A stretch of DNA of 64,000 nt from Brachionus plicatilis (GCA_010279815.1 QEOQ01000226.1:1831969-1895968), one strand, 5' to 3'. Numbered from the stretch's first letter, positions 22,288 through 33,081 are shown. Numbers and translations are program-made. Notes: generated by a model not told the origin, from the letters alone.

Positions 22288-24719
22288 AACAAAAAAATTA
22301 TTTCGATCATACTCCTCGATTAAAATATTTTCTAATTTTTTATTTATTGAATAAAAAATCAATACAATTATTTTTTTTAACTTCTAATAGAATTAAATAT
22401 TCTTTAAAATAGACAGATACAAAGTAATTCATTAGTTTCTTTAGATTCAGAACAAAATTAAGGAACTTGAAAGCTTTGTGACACAGTGATCATATTTACC
22501 TGCTTTTTTTGATCTTAAAATTTAAATTTGGTAAAAATTTATTTGGTAATTATTTAAATCAAGAATGTTATATTTTACTTTACTCAACAAGATTATTGAC
22601 AAATGTTTCCATGATACAATGCGAGTATAGTTAAAAATTAATTAGATTAACCAGTTTAAATTATATTAATAACATGTTATCAAATTAATTAATTCGAGAA
22701 TAAATTGAAAATTTTTTCTAAAAAGTATTTAAAATTAAAAAAATTGAAAAAAATCTTCTTTAATTTTTTAATTTTAATTTTCTGATAAAATTATCATATA
22801 CTTAACTAATAATTTTATTTGGATATAAAATATGATCAATTGGTCACAAAATTGATCAGCCCCAAAATTTAAAATTAATTGAATTTTTTTATTAAAACAA
22901 ATTGCTTATTAATTGAATTAGATAAAAAATTAAAGATATTTTTAAAATAAAATTAATAAATTAAAATAAAACAATAAGGGGCAATATTTTTAATTTTGGA
23001 TGGTGCGGGAAGAAAATGTGATGTAATACACGACCACAATGGATCTAACTTTTCGATGTAGTTTGATTGATGATCTTTAACTTTTTAACCAATATTACGG
23101 AATAAAAAATTTAATAAATAAATTTCTCATAAAAGTTAATAATCTAAAAAAAAAATTATTCACTATAATATTTGCTATTTATTTGAATTTTTCTTAAAAA
23201 TTAAAAAATATGATTAATTTCGAAATCAGCCATATAATATGCTTAAAAATATAAATTCACAAAAATTTGCTCTGAAGACGCTTATTATAGGTGTTTATTA
23301 TAAGTATCTTTTCTTATATTCTTTTATACTCTAATTTTATTCTAATGATCACTTGGTTGTGAAAAAGGCTGAGTAGAGTTCTTGAAAAAAGAATAATTTA
23401 TTTTTTTTTATTTGTTTTTCTGTACCGAGCTAATGCTCATTCAGAATATAAAAAAAATTAAAATGAAGTTAATTAAGATAAAATAAAATAAAAAATAAAT
23501 AAAATAAAAATAAAGGAAAAATAAGTCAAAAGAAAATTAAAAACGATATCTTGAATAAAATAATAGATGTTAGACTTGTTTAAATATAAACTTCATGTAT
23601 AAACTTTTTTTAAGTACTATTATGTGTAATCAGAATTTTATGGGTAAACTTTTTTTCGTAATTAAAAATTAAATCTGTCATTTTTATGATGTTCAATTAA
23701 AATAAGTGATTTTTCAGAAATTTTATGAATCAATCGAACGATTTTATATAATATTTAAAATTATTTTATCTAAATAATTTCTTTTATTAGTGAGTAATTA
23801 ATAAATTAATTAAAGAATATAACATTCAAATGTTTGAATTTGAAGATTTTGTCAGACACAACAATGAAGATAACACAGCTCTATCTTTGGATTAAAAATC
23901 TATCTTTGGTACATTCCTTTTAAGTTTTTTTTTTATTTAAAATTAGTTATTTTCAAGAAAATTTTCTCAAGGCAATTTTCAAGTTTTTTGCCAAAAACCT
24001 AATTAAATGATTCAAATTAGGTGAATGTTTTTTTAAGAAATAATAATTTAAGAATGTACCTGTAAAAATATTTTTTCATTTACAATTTCGATAAACAAAA
24101 TTAAATATTTTCGTTCAGTTTTAGATTTTATAAGAATATTTGAAAAAAATATTTACATATCTATTTTTTATTTGAACAATATTAATAAAAATATCCAAAT
24201 AACAAAGTAAATTCTAATTTAGAACAAGTTCAGAATTAAAACGTTATAAATTCTTAAATATTAAATTATTTATTAGCTTTCAAATAGGCTCAAAATATTT
24301 GCTTTATTCTATTAATTATAAAATTGACAATGTCGATTATGAGACTTCTAGTGTTCGAAATCAACTACAATCGGCCATTTAAAAAAATTCTTGACTATTC
24401 AAACCAAAGTATTTAGTTAATTAGATGATGGAAAACTTCTTGATTAAATCAAAATAATTAATCAGTTGAATCATTGATCAAAATGTTATAAAAAAATTTT
24501 AATGACTTCTAAGAATTTTTGTTTAAATTAAAAAAACTTAAAAAGTTTTAATATAATTAATTATTTAAAAATAATCTAGTAATAGTCAAAATGATATTAG
24601 AGGATTTAAAATTTTTTTTTTCAAACTGTTTACTCAATCAATTCAAAAAAATGAAGAAGAGAAATAATTCTTATTATTAAAAACTATATTACAATTGGTA
24701 TTTTTTTTTGATCTTTTGA
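22288..24719. other. Gene-free region with a LINE-like tail
   Basis: Near 23405-23445 lies a minus-strand LINE-like 3' end (complement of a short GAGCATTAGCTC hairpin followed by AAATAA repeats). The rest is AT-rich with no supportable gene. AATAAA for the LysM-CAP gene lies around 22350. Confidence 0.45.
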
Positions 24720-25245
24720 TCTTGATCAGTGTGTGCTCAGTTTTTAAAAAGTAAGTAGACGCTCTAAGGTAAAAAAAAGCAAGTAGACACGTCTACCTTC
24801 GATTTTTAAAAAAGCAAGTAGACGCGTCTACCATGTAAAAATAAAGGAAATTAAATAAAAATCAAGTTTTTTTTGTTTAAAAAAAGTTAAAAAAATTTTT
24901 ATTCAAAAAAATATCTATCTAGAATAATGGATTTAAAACGTAATTAAAAAATTTTTTTTTAAATCATTTTTTCAAAATACAGATCTCCTACATAATTTTA
25001 AATTGTTTTTATACTAGTTTTGAATATAGATCAATATTAGCTAGAAGTCTTAATTTGGAGCTCTTTTTTCATTTATTATTTTTTTTCGCTTTTTTTATAT
25101 GAACAGAATATTTTTTTGGACAATTAAGTCCAAGAATGAGTAGTAACACAAAACATAGAAAAAAAGCCAATAGTCGCGTTTAACCGCGTTTCAATGATGA
25201 GCTCACGCCTAATCTTGATCTCAAATTTCAATTCGCCAAATGATA
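24720..25245. repeat. Interspersed repeat with GTAGACGCGTCTAC palindromes
   Basis: Three tandem spaced copies of an AAGTAGACGCGTCTACC-type word occur at about 24750-24832; the third contains the perfect 14-bp palindrome at 24818-24831. The following sequence to about 25230 parallels 58485-58945 (AATATTAGCTAGAAGTCTT, TTTTTATATGAACAG, CAATTAAGTCCAAGAA). The right end carries CTTGATCTCAAATTTCAATT, like the MULE-like termini. No intact gene. Confidence 0.65.
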
Positions 25246-26015
25246 AAAAATTATTAAATTCAAATTTTAAGATTTTTTATCTAATTTTATAAACGAAAAA
25301 TAATATTTCTGGTTTTAGGACTGATCTAATATTGATATTAATATTTTTTTAATATTCAAATTTCAAATCATCTGTGAAATTATTTCAACAGAAAGAAAGA
25401 TACTTGTACAAAATACAAAATATGTATACAAGTATACAAATTTTTCAATTGAAATAAATTAATTTTCAGTTATTTTTTTAAATTTTACTAATATTTGATT
25501 CCATCACTATAAACTCACAATGCTTTGTTTCAGTTACAATTAATAATAATTAAGCTGTCTTTACTATAAAGAAAGCTATTTATAATTTTTAATTTAATTA
25601 TAAAGAATTTATATTTTCTTGATAAGCTCAAGGGTTAAAAAGCAATTAAAATAAAATAAAATGGCATTTTTTGAAAGGCTTTAAATAAAGAACTCCTTAT
25701 CTTTCTTTCAGTGATTTTCTTTTAATCTGAATTTAAATGCTATAACTTCAAACAATGTTTTTTAAAAACATTTTGTCTTAAAGGGTAATTCCAAACACTA
25801 AAAAGAAATTAAATTTTTTTTAACTTTTATTTTGGAAATTTTAATTGCTCCGAAGGAAAATAATTTTAAATAATTAAAAAATTGATTATTTTAAAATCTT
25901 TATTATTGAAAAAAAAAATCAAAATGCTCAATGATTTAGAACTTATGAATCGTAAATCGAAGTTTTTGATTTGAGATTTTATCTTTGGATTTAGCTATTT
26001 CAAAACCAAAAATTT
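25246..26015. other. Gene-free AT-rich stretch
   Basis: No frame, tandem structure or TIR pair is supportable here. Confidence 0.45.
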
Positions 26016-26350
26016 ACCTAATAATAATAATAATAATTAGCTACTGCAAGAAACTTGCGAAGAAGTCTTACACGGAAGACTACTATGGTAGCTATTTACA
26101 CCGTTTATACAACAAAACATTAGGCTATTTATAATTATCCAAATTTCGAAGAAAAATATTGTAGCTTTCCGTCCAATTACCAACTCTCAACCGATAGAAT
26201 AACTACTAGACATAATTCAACAAAATTCATTTTTTATCTATTTTATTAGATTAGATAATTTCTAAAGATACGGATTTTTGAACTTTTCATACTCATTTTT
26301 GAATTGATTCACTGAGCAAGAATTGATCACTTCCTCAGGAAGCTTGTTAT
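26016..26350 (-). pseudogene. 5'-truncated LINE: last ORF2 residues plus 3' end
   Basis: On the minus strand, about 26350-26270 reads LPEEVINSCSVNQFKNEYEK, the typical last helix of LINE ORF2 proteins (LPxxVVNxxSVNxFKN). About 200 nt of 3' sequence follow, with a CTTCGCAAG...CTTGCAG inverted word, ending in (ATT)n near 26020. Severe 5' truncation is usual for such insertions. Confidence 0.55.
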
Positions 26351-26932
26351 ATAAAAAATCAAACTTTATTTAATAGTTTTAATTTGATATTATCATTTTG
26401 AATATCATAAATTGATCATAAACTTCAACTTTACCAAATTTTATACTTAATGATAGATTTAGAATTCAAAATAAGCATTTCTAAAACATTTTTTTTGAAA
26501 ATTTAAATTTTTGCAAAATAAATATGTAATGAAAAATTTTTAAATAAAAGCCAAAAGACCTCAATAATTTTTATAAGATTTATTTAAAAATATAGTTAAA
26601 AAATATAAAAATATCATTCAGAGGCTTGGAAAAATCATTTCAGTTTTTAAAATAAATTTTTCAATTTGTCGTACCTTTTTTTTTGTTTTTTTTGAAAATT
26701 TTTCAATTCCTAATGTGACTAAAATTAAAAAAAAGTGCGACTGATTTTTTATTTATTTAAAAATCTTTTTTAATTTAAATTAATCGCAAATTATTTAAAT
26801 TTTTTCTTAAATTTAAATAATCTTCAAAGTTTGTTAACTTATATTAGAAAAGAAAAGAAAATTTATCTTTAATTTGTATCAATTAAATCTTATAGCGTTC
26901 AAAAAATTTTCTAATTTGATACTAATTACAAG
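26351..26932. other. Intergenic stretch upstream of peptide gene 2
   Basis: It includes a MULE-like right terminus word (TGATCATAAACTTCAACTTT, near 26413). Otherwise it is AT-rich. The promoter of peptide gene 2 should lie in the last 100 bp; no clear TATA box is seen. Confidence 0.4.
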
Positions 26933-27151
26933 ATGAAGACAAATACAACAATCGCAATATTTATTCTGGTCATTGTAATGGGTGTTCAATCAAATGAAGA
27001 ATTCAATTGCCCTGGGTGTTGTGCTATTGCTTTCGAAGGTGATGAAATAATTTGCGGCTGTCCTGAAATTTGTAAATGCCAAAGCAAAACATTTTGCGAA
27101 TGCCCTAGCGACTGTGGATGTGTTGGAAACGAATGTGTGGGCAAAAAATAA
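26933..27151 (+). CDS. Secreted 12-Cys CxCPxxCxC peptide 2
   Basis: 72 residues with a signal peptide (1 to about 20, AIFILVIVMGVQS). The mature peptide begins FNCPGCCAIAF, then CGCPEICKC and CECPSDCGC modules and a last Cys before GKK, 12 Cys in total. Spacing matches peptides 1 and 4 closely. It ends in a Lys-Lys. It lies only 196 bp upstream of peptide gene 3 on the same strand, which suggests tandem duplication. AATAAA occurs directly after the stop. Confidence 0.88.
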   Translation: MKTNTTIAIFILVIVMGVQSNEEFNCPGCCAIAFEGDEIICGCPEICKCQSKTFCECPSDCGCVGNECVGKK

Positions 27152-27347
27152 ACAATAAATAATAAATTAACTTACTTTAAACTTTAAATAAAAATTTAAC
27201 AATAAATTATTTCATTTAACTCATTTTTATTTAAATTCAAATATGATGCAGAGATTTTATAAAAAAACTTTTAAAAATCTGTTACCATTTCCGATTTAAA
27301 TACTCATTTTTTTAGAAACATAAAAAGTTACTTAAGAAGCCAAAAAA

Positions 27348-27578
27348 ATGAGGAAAATTTTAGCTATTTTAACAATTATTAGCATTTTCATATGCGTAAA
27401 TACCAATGAGGCGGATAATTTTGAATGTCCTGGATGCTGTGAACTCTCTGTGAATCAAAATAATGAAGATTATTCAATAGAATGTGTTTGTCCAAGGAAA
27501 TGTACATGTTCAAGCTCATTTAATTGCAAATGTCCCGATGATTGCGCATGTGTTGGAGACGATTGCCCTGAAAAATGA
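27348..27578 (+). CDS. Secreted 12-Cys CxCPxxCxC peptide 3
   Basis: 76 residues: signal peptide (1 to about 19, ILAILTIISIFICVNT), then FECPGCCELSV, CVCPRKCTC, CKCPDDCAC and a final Cys. The loop between the CC pair and the first module is 5-6 residues longer than in the other three and acidic (NQNNEDYSIE). Upstream, TTTTTTTAG (ending near 27315) resembles a splice acceptor 33 nt before the ATG, which could mark a 5' UTR intron or a trans-splice site. The function is unknown, as for its paralogues. Confidence 0.88.
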   Translation: MRKILAILTIISIFICVNTNEADNFECPGCCELSVNQNNEDYSIECVCPRKCTCSSSFNCKCPDDCACVGDDCPEK

Positions 27579-28329
27579 ACCAACTTCAATCATCAAATAC
27601 AATCTTTAATAAGAATTAAGAAATCTAAAGCGGAATTTATTTTCAAAAATAGGATCTTTTAATAATAAAAATTAAATTAGTGTAATTTTATTCAAATTTT
27701 TTTTTATTAATAAAAAATTAATAATTCTGATGGGAACTAAAAGAAAATTGAATCTTCTTTTTTAAATTAATCAAAATTAAAATGTAAAAAAAAATAATTT
27801 CATTTTATTTATTTTCTTTCTAAATTTAATTCAAAATCAAATGGCTTCCTGACAGAAACTTTTAAATTTTCTAAATTCTTTAAATCATAACACTGGTGAT
27901 CATTGCTTAAAAATTATGTTTATTAATAATAAATTGAGAGCTCTAAAATAAATTTAAGCTTGAGTCTTAAAGGTTTTTTTTTGATCCCTTTTTGTCAAAG
28001 GACATCATAAAATTTGGGAAACATACACATGCAATGTGTTTTTAAGTTAAAAAATTATATTTAAGATTTTTTTAAAACACACAATAAGTGTGTGCTGGTC
28101 ATGTCTTAAATGATTAGTAAAAATTAAATTTTCAATTGAACAAAACTACCGTATACCAGTATTTAGAGATTCGTTGTTTAAAACCCTAGTTTCCGTATAT
28201 GCTCCGAGCAACGACATAGACCTTGCCATGTTAAATTTTTTAATTAAAAAATGCATGCTATTGGTGATTTTAAGATTTAAAAGCTGCGTCTTTATTCAAG
28301 AAAAACTTTTTTTAATAATTTTTTTTAAT
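27579..28329. other. Gene-free stretch after peptide 3
   Basis: A less AT-rich patch at about 28145-28240 (ACCGTATACCAG, CTCCGAGCAACGACATAG) stands out but shows no frame I can assign. The remainder is AT-rich. Confidence 0.4.
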
Positions 28330-28725
28330 ATTTAAACGCTATTGAGAATTTCAAAAATAAATTGAACAAAAATTCTTCATTTTTTAATAAATTAAAATTA
28401 AAGTTAATAAAAAATTTTTTAAAAAATACTACAATATAGTGCAAAATACTTTTTTGCACCTTTTTTACCTAAAATAATTTTTCTCATGTAAAAAATGACA
28501 AAAAAAACGAATCAATAGGATTTAAATAGATCATTAATTTGATGTTAAAAAAAAAAAAAAGAAAATAAATTTTATTTTAGGTAAAAAAAGTGCAAAAAAG
28601 TATGTTGCACTATATTTCAGTATTTTTTCTAAAATTTTTTATTAACTTTAATTTTTAATTTATTAAAAAACGAAAAAATTTTGTTCAATTTGTTTTAGAA
28701 ATTCACAAAACCTATTTAAACACTT
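28330..28725. mobile_element. Foldback (long hairpin) element
   Basis: The left arm (about 28330-28490) is inverted in the right arm (about 28565-28725). Matching words include TTTAATAAATTAAAATTAAAG, ATAGTGCAAAATACTTTTTT against its complement, and CTTTTTTTACCTAAAATAA. The arms are about 150 bp with an approximately 70-bp loop. It has no coding capacity. A transcript would fold into a long double-stranded RNA. Confidence 0.75.
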
Positions 28726-28897
28726 AAATTTTTTGTTAGAGATAATGCAATTGTATTTTCATTTATATTTAAAATTTTTAAAAAATATAAAGTTATAAGT
28801 GCAGCGCTAAAAATAACGACTAAATATAATAAATATATAATACCATATAAATCAAATGCATTAAATTTAATTTTTTATTTTTCTGTGTATTTACCAG

Positions 28898-29040
28898 AGT
28901 TTTTTTTAAAAGTCAAAAGTCTCGAGTCAAGTCCAAGTCCGGACATTTTTTTTTCAAAAGTCGGAGTCAAAGATTTTTATTTTTTTTATCGCTTTTAAAG
29001 TCCGGACTTGAATTCTAATTTGGGACTAAACGCAACTATG
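28898..29040. repeat. Second, partial copy of the CAAGTCCAAGTCC element
   Basis: It starts CAGAGTTTTTTTTAAAAGTC and continues with CGAGTCAAGTCCAAGTCC and later AAAGTCCGGACTTG, paralleling 29055-29284. The right end is not clearly preserved. Confidence 0.6.
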
Positions 29041-29054
29041 GTATGTATTTTACT

Positions 29055-29284
29055 CAGAGTTTTTTAAAAGTCACAAGTCTCAAGTCAAGTCCAAGTCCAG
29101 GCTTTAAAATTTTGAATACTGAAGACATTTATGCTAAAATTGCAATCAAATTCTGATATATGGCAAATCTATTGCATTAGAAAACCAAAGAGTATATAAA
29201 TTTTTTGATATGAAGTCCGATTTAGCAAATTTAAAAAAAAAAGTCCGGACTTGGACTTTTTTTTGGGACTTTTAAACAAATCTT
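29055..29284. mobile_element. hAT-like MITE of the CAAGTCCAAGTCC family
   Basis: Termini are CAGAGTTTTTTAAAAGTC and, inverted, AAGATTTGTTTAAAAGTC. The flanks ATTTTACT (29047-29054) and ATTCTACT (29285-29292) match 7 of 8, as expected for hAT. An adjacent second member starts at about 28898. Further fragments lie at about 15455 and 39405. No gene inside. Confidence 0.7.
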
Positions 29285-29712
29285 ATTCTACTTCACAAAG
29301 CCAGATTTGAGCCAAAATCTAAAAATGTATTCAATTTTTAAATTAATGAAAATTTTTTTTGAGATAATTTCGAAAGAGTGGTCTATTTTGAAAAATTTGA
29401 ATTCAACATTTTATTCTAAATTTAACATTTGAATTTGATATTTGCAAATTCATTTCAATCATATCAAAAGAATCATGCAATTTATTTTAGTTTCAACTAA
29501 ATATCTAATTTTGACTTTGAATTATGCACCTTGAATCATTCATGAGTTCCTGATTAGAAAATGCGCGCTTCGAATGAAATTTTTTGATTGAAAAATCCTG
29601 AACTAACTCTGTGCTTTAGAAAATTTGTCAGTCTTGCTCTAGAAATGTGTGGGATGCGATGAAAATTGCTTTGTAAAAAAGCTACAGGAATGGTCCATTG
29701 TCAAAAATTTTG
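29285..29712. other. Intergenic stretch upstream of peptide gene 4
   Basis: AT-rich to moderately mixed sequence without a supportable frame or repeat. It leads into the TATA box at 29713. Confidence 0.4.
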
Positions 29713-29719
29713 TATAAAT
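29713..29719 (+). promoter_or_regulatory. TATA box of peptide gene 4
   Basis: TATAAAT lies 49 nt before the ATG at 29762. This spacing would leave a 5' UTR of about 20 nt, containing an AAAAT pentamer run. The box is the clearest core promoter among the four peptide genes. Confidence 0.5.
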
Positions 29720-29761
29720 TACTTGACAAACTAGAGAAAAAATAAAATAAAATAAAATAAA

Positions 29762-29974
29762 ATGAACGCAAAAATAACATTAATTTTTTGCATTTTTTTC
29801 CTATCAGCATTTACCACAAATTATGCCAACGCTCAATGTCCAGGCTGTTGTGCGATATCAATTTCATCAGGTCGTAGTCGATGCTCTTGTCCAGCCGAAT
29901 GCACCTGCTTTTCTCGGATGAGCTGCCGATGCCCGCCTAACTGCGGCTGTGGACCAAATGGATGTGTCGGATAG
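29762..29974 (+). CDS. Secreted 12-Cys CxCPxxCxC peptide 4
   Basis: 70 residues: signal peptide (1 to about 24, ending ANA), then QCPGCCAISI, CSCPAECTC, CRCPPNCGC and a last Cys before VG, 12 Cys in all. Unlike peptides 1-3, which have acidic loops, its inter-Cys loops are basic (SGRSR, FSRMS), so charge has been swapped on a fixed Cys frame. It lies 2.2 kb from peptide 3 and only 214 bp before the hnRNP-like gene on the same strand. Confidence 0.88.
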   Translation: MNAKITLIFCIFFLSAFTTNYANAQCPGCCAISISSGRSRCSCPAECTCFSRMSCRCPPNCGCGPNGCVG

Positions 29975-30188
29975 CAGACTAGAAACTAATCCAGCTAATA
30001 TAAAATGATAATTTATGTAAAATCAACAATGGCAGAAATAAAATCTAAAAAAAAAAATTAACAATTCATTTACACTATCTAAAATTTCTTTTGTATTTTA
30101 ATGTTTAAATTTTTATATACACTCATTTTTTTCGAAATAAATTAATTAACAAAAAAATTTGCTCTCAATTAACTTTAAAAAGCAAGCA

Positions 30189-31285
30189 ATGAATGTGATC
30201 AAACTGCGCGGCTTGCCATGGTCATGCACCGTCGAGGACGTGGTCAAATTCTTGAGCGGCATAAACATAGCACCAAAATCGTCTGAGACAGACGTCAAAA
30301 GCCCGAGTGTTTACTTGACCAGCAATGCAGAGGGCCGGCCGTCCGGCGAGGCTTTTGTCGAGCTGGTCGACGAGAGCGACGCCGAAGCGGCCCTGACGCG
30401 CAACAACGCCATGATGGGCCAGCGATACATAGAAGTGTTCCGCTCCAACCAAGAACAGCTCAGCAAGCACATCCAGGACTCGTGGTCGAGCACGACCAAC
30501 TGGTCCGAGCCTGTTGTTCGCCTCCGCGGACTTCCCTTCGGATGCCACCAAGAAGACATTGCCACTTTTTTCACAGGTTAGTGCCACATTTTGTGCTCGG
30601 GCTTTACCTAGTCTCTTCAAGAGTGGATTTATTTTAAACGGGTGCTTTTAAGGGTTAAACATTGCTTTTGATGGCATACTGATGGTAATTGATTTTTCGG
30701 GTCAGTTTAACGGGGAAGCATTTGTTCGATTTAGTAACATTTTAGATGCAAATAAAGCATTGGAAAGACATAAGCAAAAAATATCAAACAGGTTGGTTAG
30801 TTTAACTTGATTAGGGCCACTTAGCTGGTTGAACTAGGGCACTCTTTTTTCCTCATGCCGATCTTAAGTTCACTCTTAATTCACTGGGCCTTTTTCTCTA
30901 GGTATATCGAGGTGTTCCGAAGCAGTAGGCAAGAGATGGCCCACTATTCGTCCCATTCGCAGACTAGCATGCGCGCCAAACAACCCACTAAAATGAACAA
31001 GAGAAACTCAAATTGGAACAGTGGCACCGATGTGTACAGACAAAATTCTGGTGATTTTAGCCGAAACAGGCAAAAGCCGTACTCACGCAACACGGCCCAG
31101 AGTGTGCAGAGCAGATTTAGAGGTAGGAAAATTTACATTTATTTACTTTGAGTTGACTTTGATCAAATTCAATTCACAAAGAAACAGAATAAAGGGAAAA
31201 GTGATCATTTTTGAATGATCGATTTCAATTTAATTTTTTTTTTTCATTAAAATCATATTTTTTAGGATTTAAAATGAAATTATGA
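30189..31285 (+). CDS. hnRNP F/H-like RNA-binding protein with two qRRMs
   Basis: Exons 30189-30576, 30653-30791, 30902-31122 and probably 31266-31285 give about 255 residues. Two quasi-RRM domains are evident. The first is at residues 3-85 (VIKLRGLPWSCTVEDVVKFL, GEAFVEL, RYIEVFRSN). The second is at about 106-190 (VVRLRGLPFGCHQEDIATFF, FNGEAFVRF, RYIEVFRSS). These are the G-tract-binding type of hnRNP F/H and GRSF1, acting in nuclear pre-mRNA splicing. A basic Asn/Arg/Ser-rich tail follows. Vertebrate F/H proteins usually have three qRRMs, so this is short. The last exon (FKMKL) is the weakest call. The gene is strikingly GC-rich for this window, pointing to selected codon use. A frame continuing upstream to 30159 lacks an ATG there. 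Confidence 0.88.
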
Positions 31286-31493
31286 TTTTTTTTAGCATCG
31301 TTTTGTTGATCATCTTTATAATTTTTGGTGCCAAGTAAAAAAAAAAATTATTAAAAATAAAGAAATTTTTGAAAATGGGGGACTGTTATACAACAATATT
31401 ATTGATATTGAATTTTCAATACCAGTGGTTTTCAATATCAATTAATTATTTAACACTTTACTGATATTTGTTTAAATATTATTATTATTAATT

Positions 31494-32051
31494 GGGCATC
31501 TTGAAGTTGCTGATCAATTCAAAATATCATTTCAATTCAAAAATTTTATCCTTAGATATAAAACTTAATCTTTGATTTAACTTGAATAATTATAATGTAA
31601 CATGCTTTACATGCAATGTAGATTTAGAAAATAAAAAAAAATTAAAAAAATATTTTCTCAGTCCATTGATAATCGATTTTAGCATTTAAGTATATTAACT
31701 GATTTTTTGTAAAGTTTATTTGAGATTTTTTATGTCAAAAGTATTTGTATCTAGCATTCACAATTAAATTTAAAAAAGAAATTCAAATAATTATTTTCAT
31801 TTTATTACCAAATAAGTAAAAAAATGAAAATTAAACTTTACAAAAAATTAGTTAACTAAATTGAAAATCGATTTTATCAATGTATTGAGGAAATTTTTTT
31901 TCAATTTTTTCATATTTTCTAAATCTACATTGCATGTAAAGCATGTTACATTACAATTATTTAAATTAAATCAAAGATTTATTTTAATATCTAAAGATAA
32001 ACTATTTGAATTGAAATGATAAGTTGAATTGATCATCAACTTCAAAATGCC
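31494..32051. mobile_element. Foldback element with MULE-like termini
   Basis: Almost the whole element is an inverted repeat. The left end GGGCATCTTGAAGTTGCTGA matches the complement of the right end (TCATCAACTTCAAAATGCC). Further in, AACATGCTTTACATGCAATG mirrors 31925-31950. ATTAATT flanks both ends, a probable target duplication. The termini resemble those of the 9223 and 62976 elements. Confidence 0.75.
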
Positions 32052-32310
32052 ATTAATTAACAAAAAAACTTGTATCTCATAGGTCAAAAAGTTATAAAAA
32101 AAAAAATTTCAAAATTAAATAAAATAAATGTAAAAGTAATTAAATTTGACAAAGTCAATTTTCGTTTTAAATATCAAGGTAAAAATTTCAATATAAAACT
32201 GGTTAATTGGATAATTAAATTTGATAATTTAAATAAGTTGAAAATTTAAAAAAAAAAAAAACTTAAAAAAATTACTTACTTAGAAATAAATTACTTGAAA
32301 AAAACAAAAA

Positions 32311-32556
32311 ATGTTTGATGTTCAATTTCTAACCGAATTGATTAATTCTAACAATATTGACGAAATAGTTAAATTTCTAAATGATAATAATTTTATTTAA
32401 AAAAAAACAACTCTTTGAAAATAAATAAATGTAAAGAAATGTTCAAAACAAATTAACTGATTTAACAAATGAAAATGTTGTTCAGAATGCCCATGTAGGA
32501 GGTAACTCAAATACGTGTGTTTTAGAAAAGTAAAAAAGAGGCAGACCGCCAAAATG
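32311..32556 (+). pseudogene. Decayed ORF ending in an AT-hook (KRGRPPK)
   Basis: MFDVQFLTELINSNNIDEIV opens at an ATG and stops in an A-tract. After frame changes NENVVQNAHVGGNSNTCVLE leads to KRGRPPKC. It has the same layout as 8651-9159 (acidic/Asn-rich start, AT-hook end). No known family is assigned. Confidence 0.4.
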
Positions 32557-32755
32557 TAAAAATTATTATTATCTTTTTTTAATTAAGTAATTTTGATATC
32601 AATTAATTAATTTCAATATCAATGATATTGAGGTATAAGAGACCCGAAAATGACAAGGGGGATTTTTTTCTTTTAAGTAGCATTTATTAAAGACCGTATA
32701 CTGTCGCAGAAAAACTATACTACTAAAAGAAGACCTAAATTTTTTTTTTACCATT

Positions 32756-33081
32756 AAGACCCGAGAAGTTTGAAAAAATTGTTATTTATATTACAATGAA
32801 GAAAGGAGGTTTTTAGTGTAAGATTTTCATGTGGACATTTTGATTATGTAGAATTTATGTTATTAAATTTAAATTCACAATTAGTTCAAATTATTCCAAA
32901 ATTGCAGACTCAAATGAAAAATTAACTACAAAGGAAGGCCTTTTTGTTAATTTATTTGCGTTTTTATATTAGTGATAAAATTAATTCTTTACAAAATTAA
33001 AATTTCATTTTTGAAAGTACTTGTATTTAATTTTTAATGGTGAAAAGAAGTCTAAAAAACTTTCAAAGTCTTCTAGTGTTA
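32756..33081. mobile_element. Possible piggyBac-type MITE
   Basis: TTAA borders both ends (before GACCCGAGAAGTTTG at 32756 and after CTTTCAAAGTCTTCTAGTG near 33080). The right terminus, read inward, begins CACTAGAAG like the CACTAGAACGC end of 38094. The two ends match only partly. Confidence 0.35.

Larger units (their letters stand above)
31386..32638. mobile_element. Composite TIR element with nested foldback and AT-hook remnant
   Basis: TTATACAACAATATTATTGA at the left and, inverted, TTATACCTCAATATCATTGA at the right (32619-32638) look like terminal inverted repeats of a roughly 1.25-kb element. Inside are the foldback 31494-32051 and a decayed frame (ATG near 32311, FDVQFLTELINSNNIDEIVK) ending in KRGRPPK near 32525. 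A target duplication is not obvious. Confidence 0.5.

Noticed and set aside
18479..29974. 12-Cys peptides as intracellular metallothioneins
   Set aside because: All four have convincing signal peptides and a conserved CPGCC start; the CxC pairs alone do not justify the name.
30222..30620. Two long minus-strand frames overlapping the hnRNP-like gene (30222-30620 and 30311-30574)
   Set aside because: They are antisense to a clear two-RRM gene; high GC removes stop codons by chance. Their translations have no domain character.
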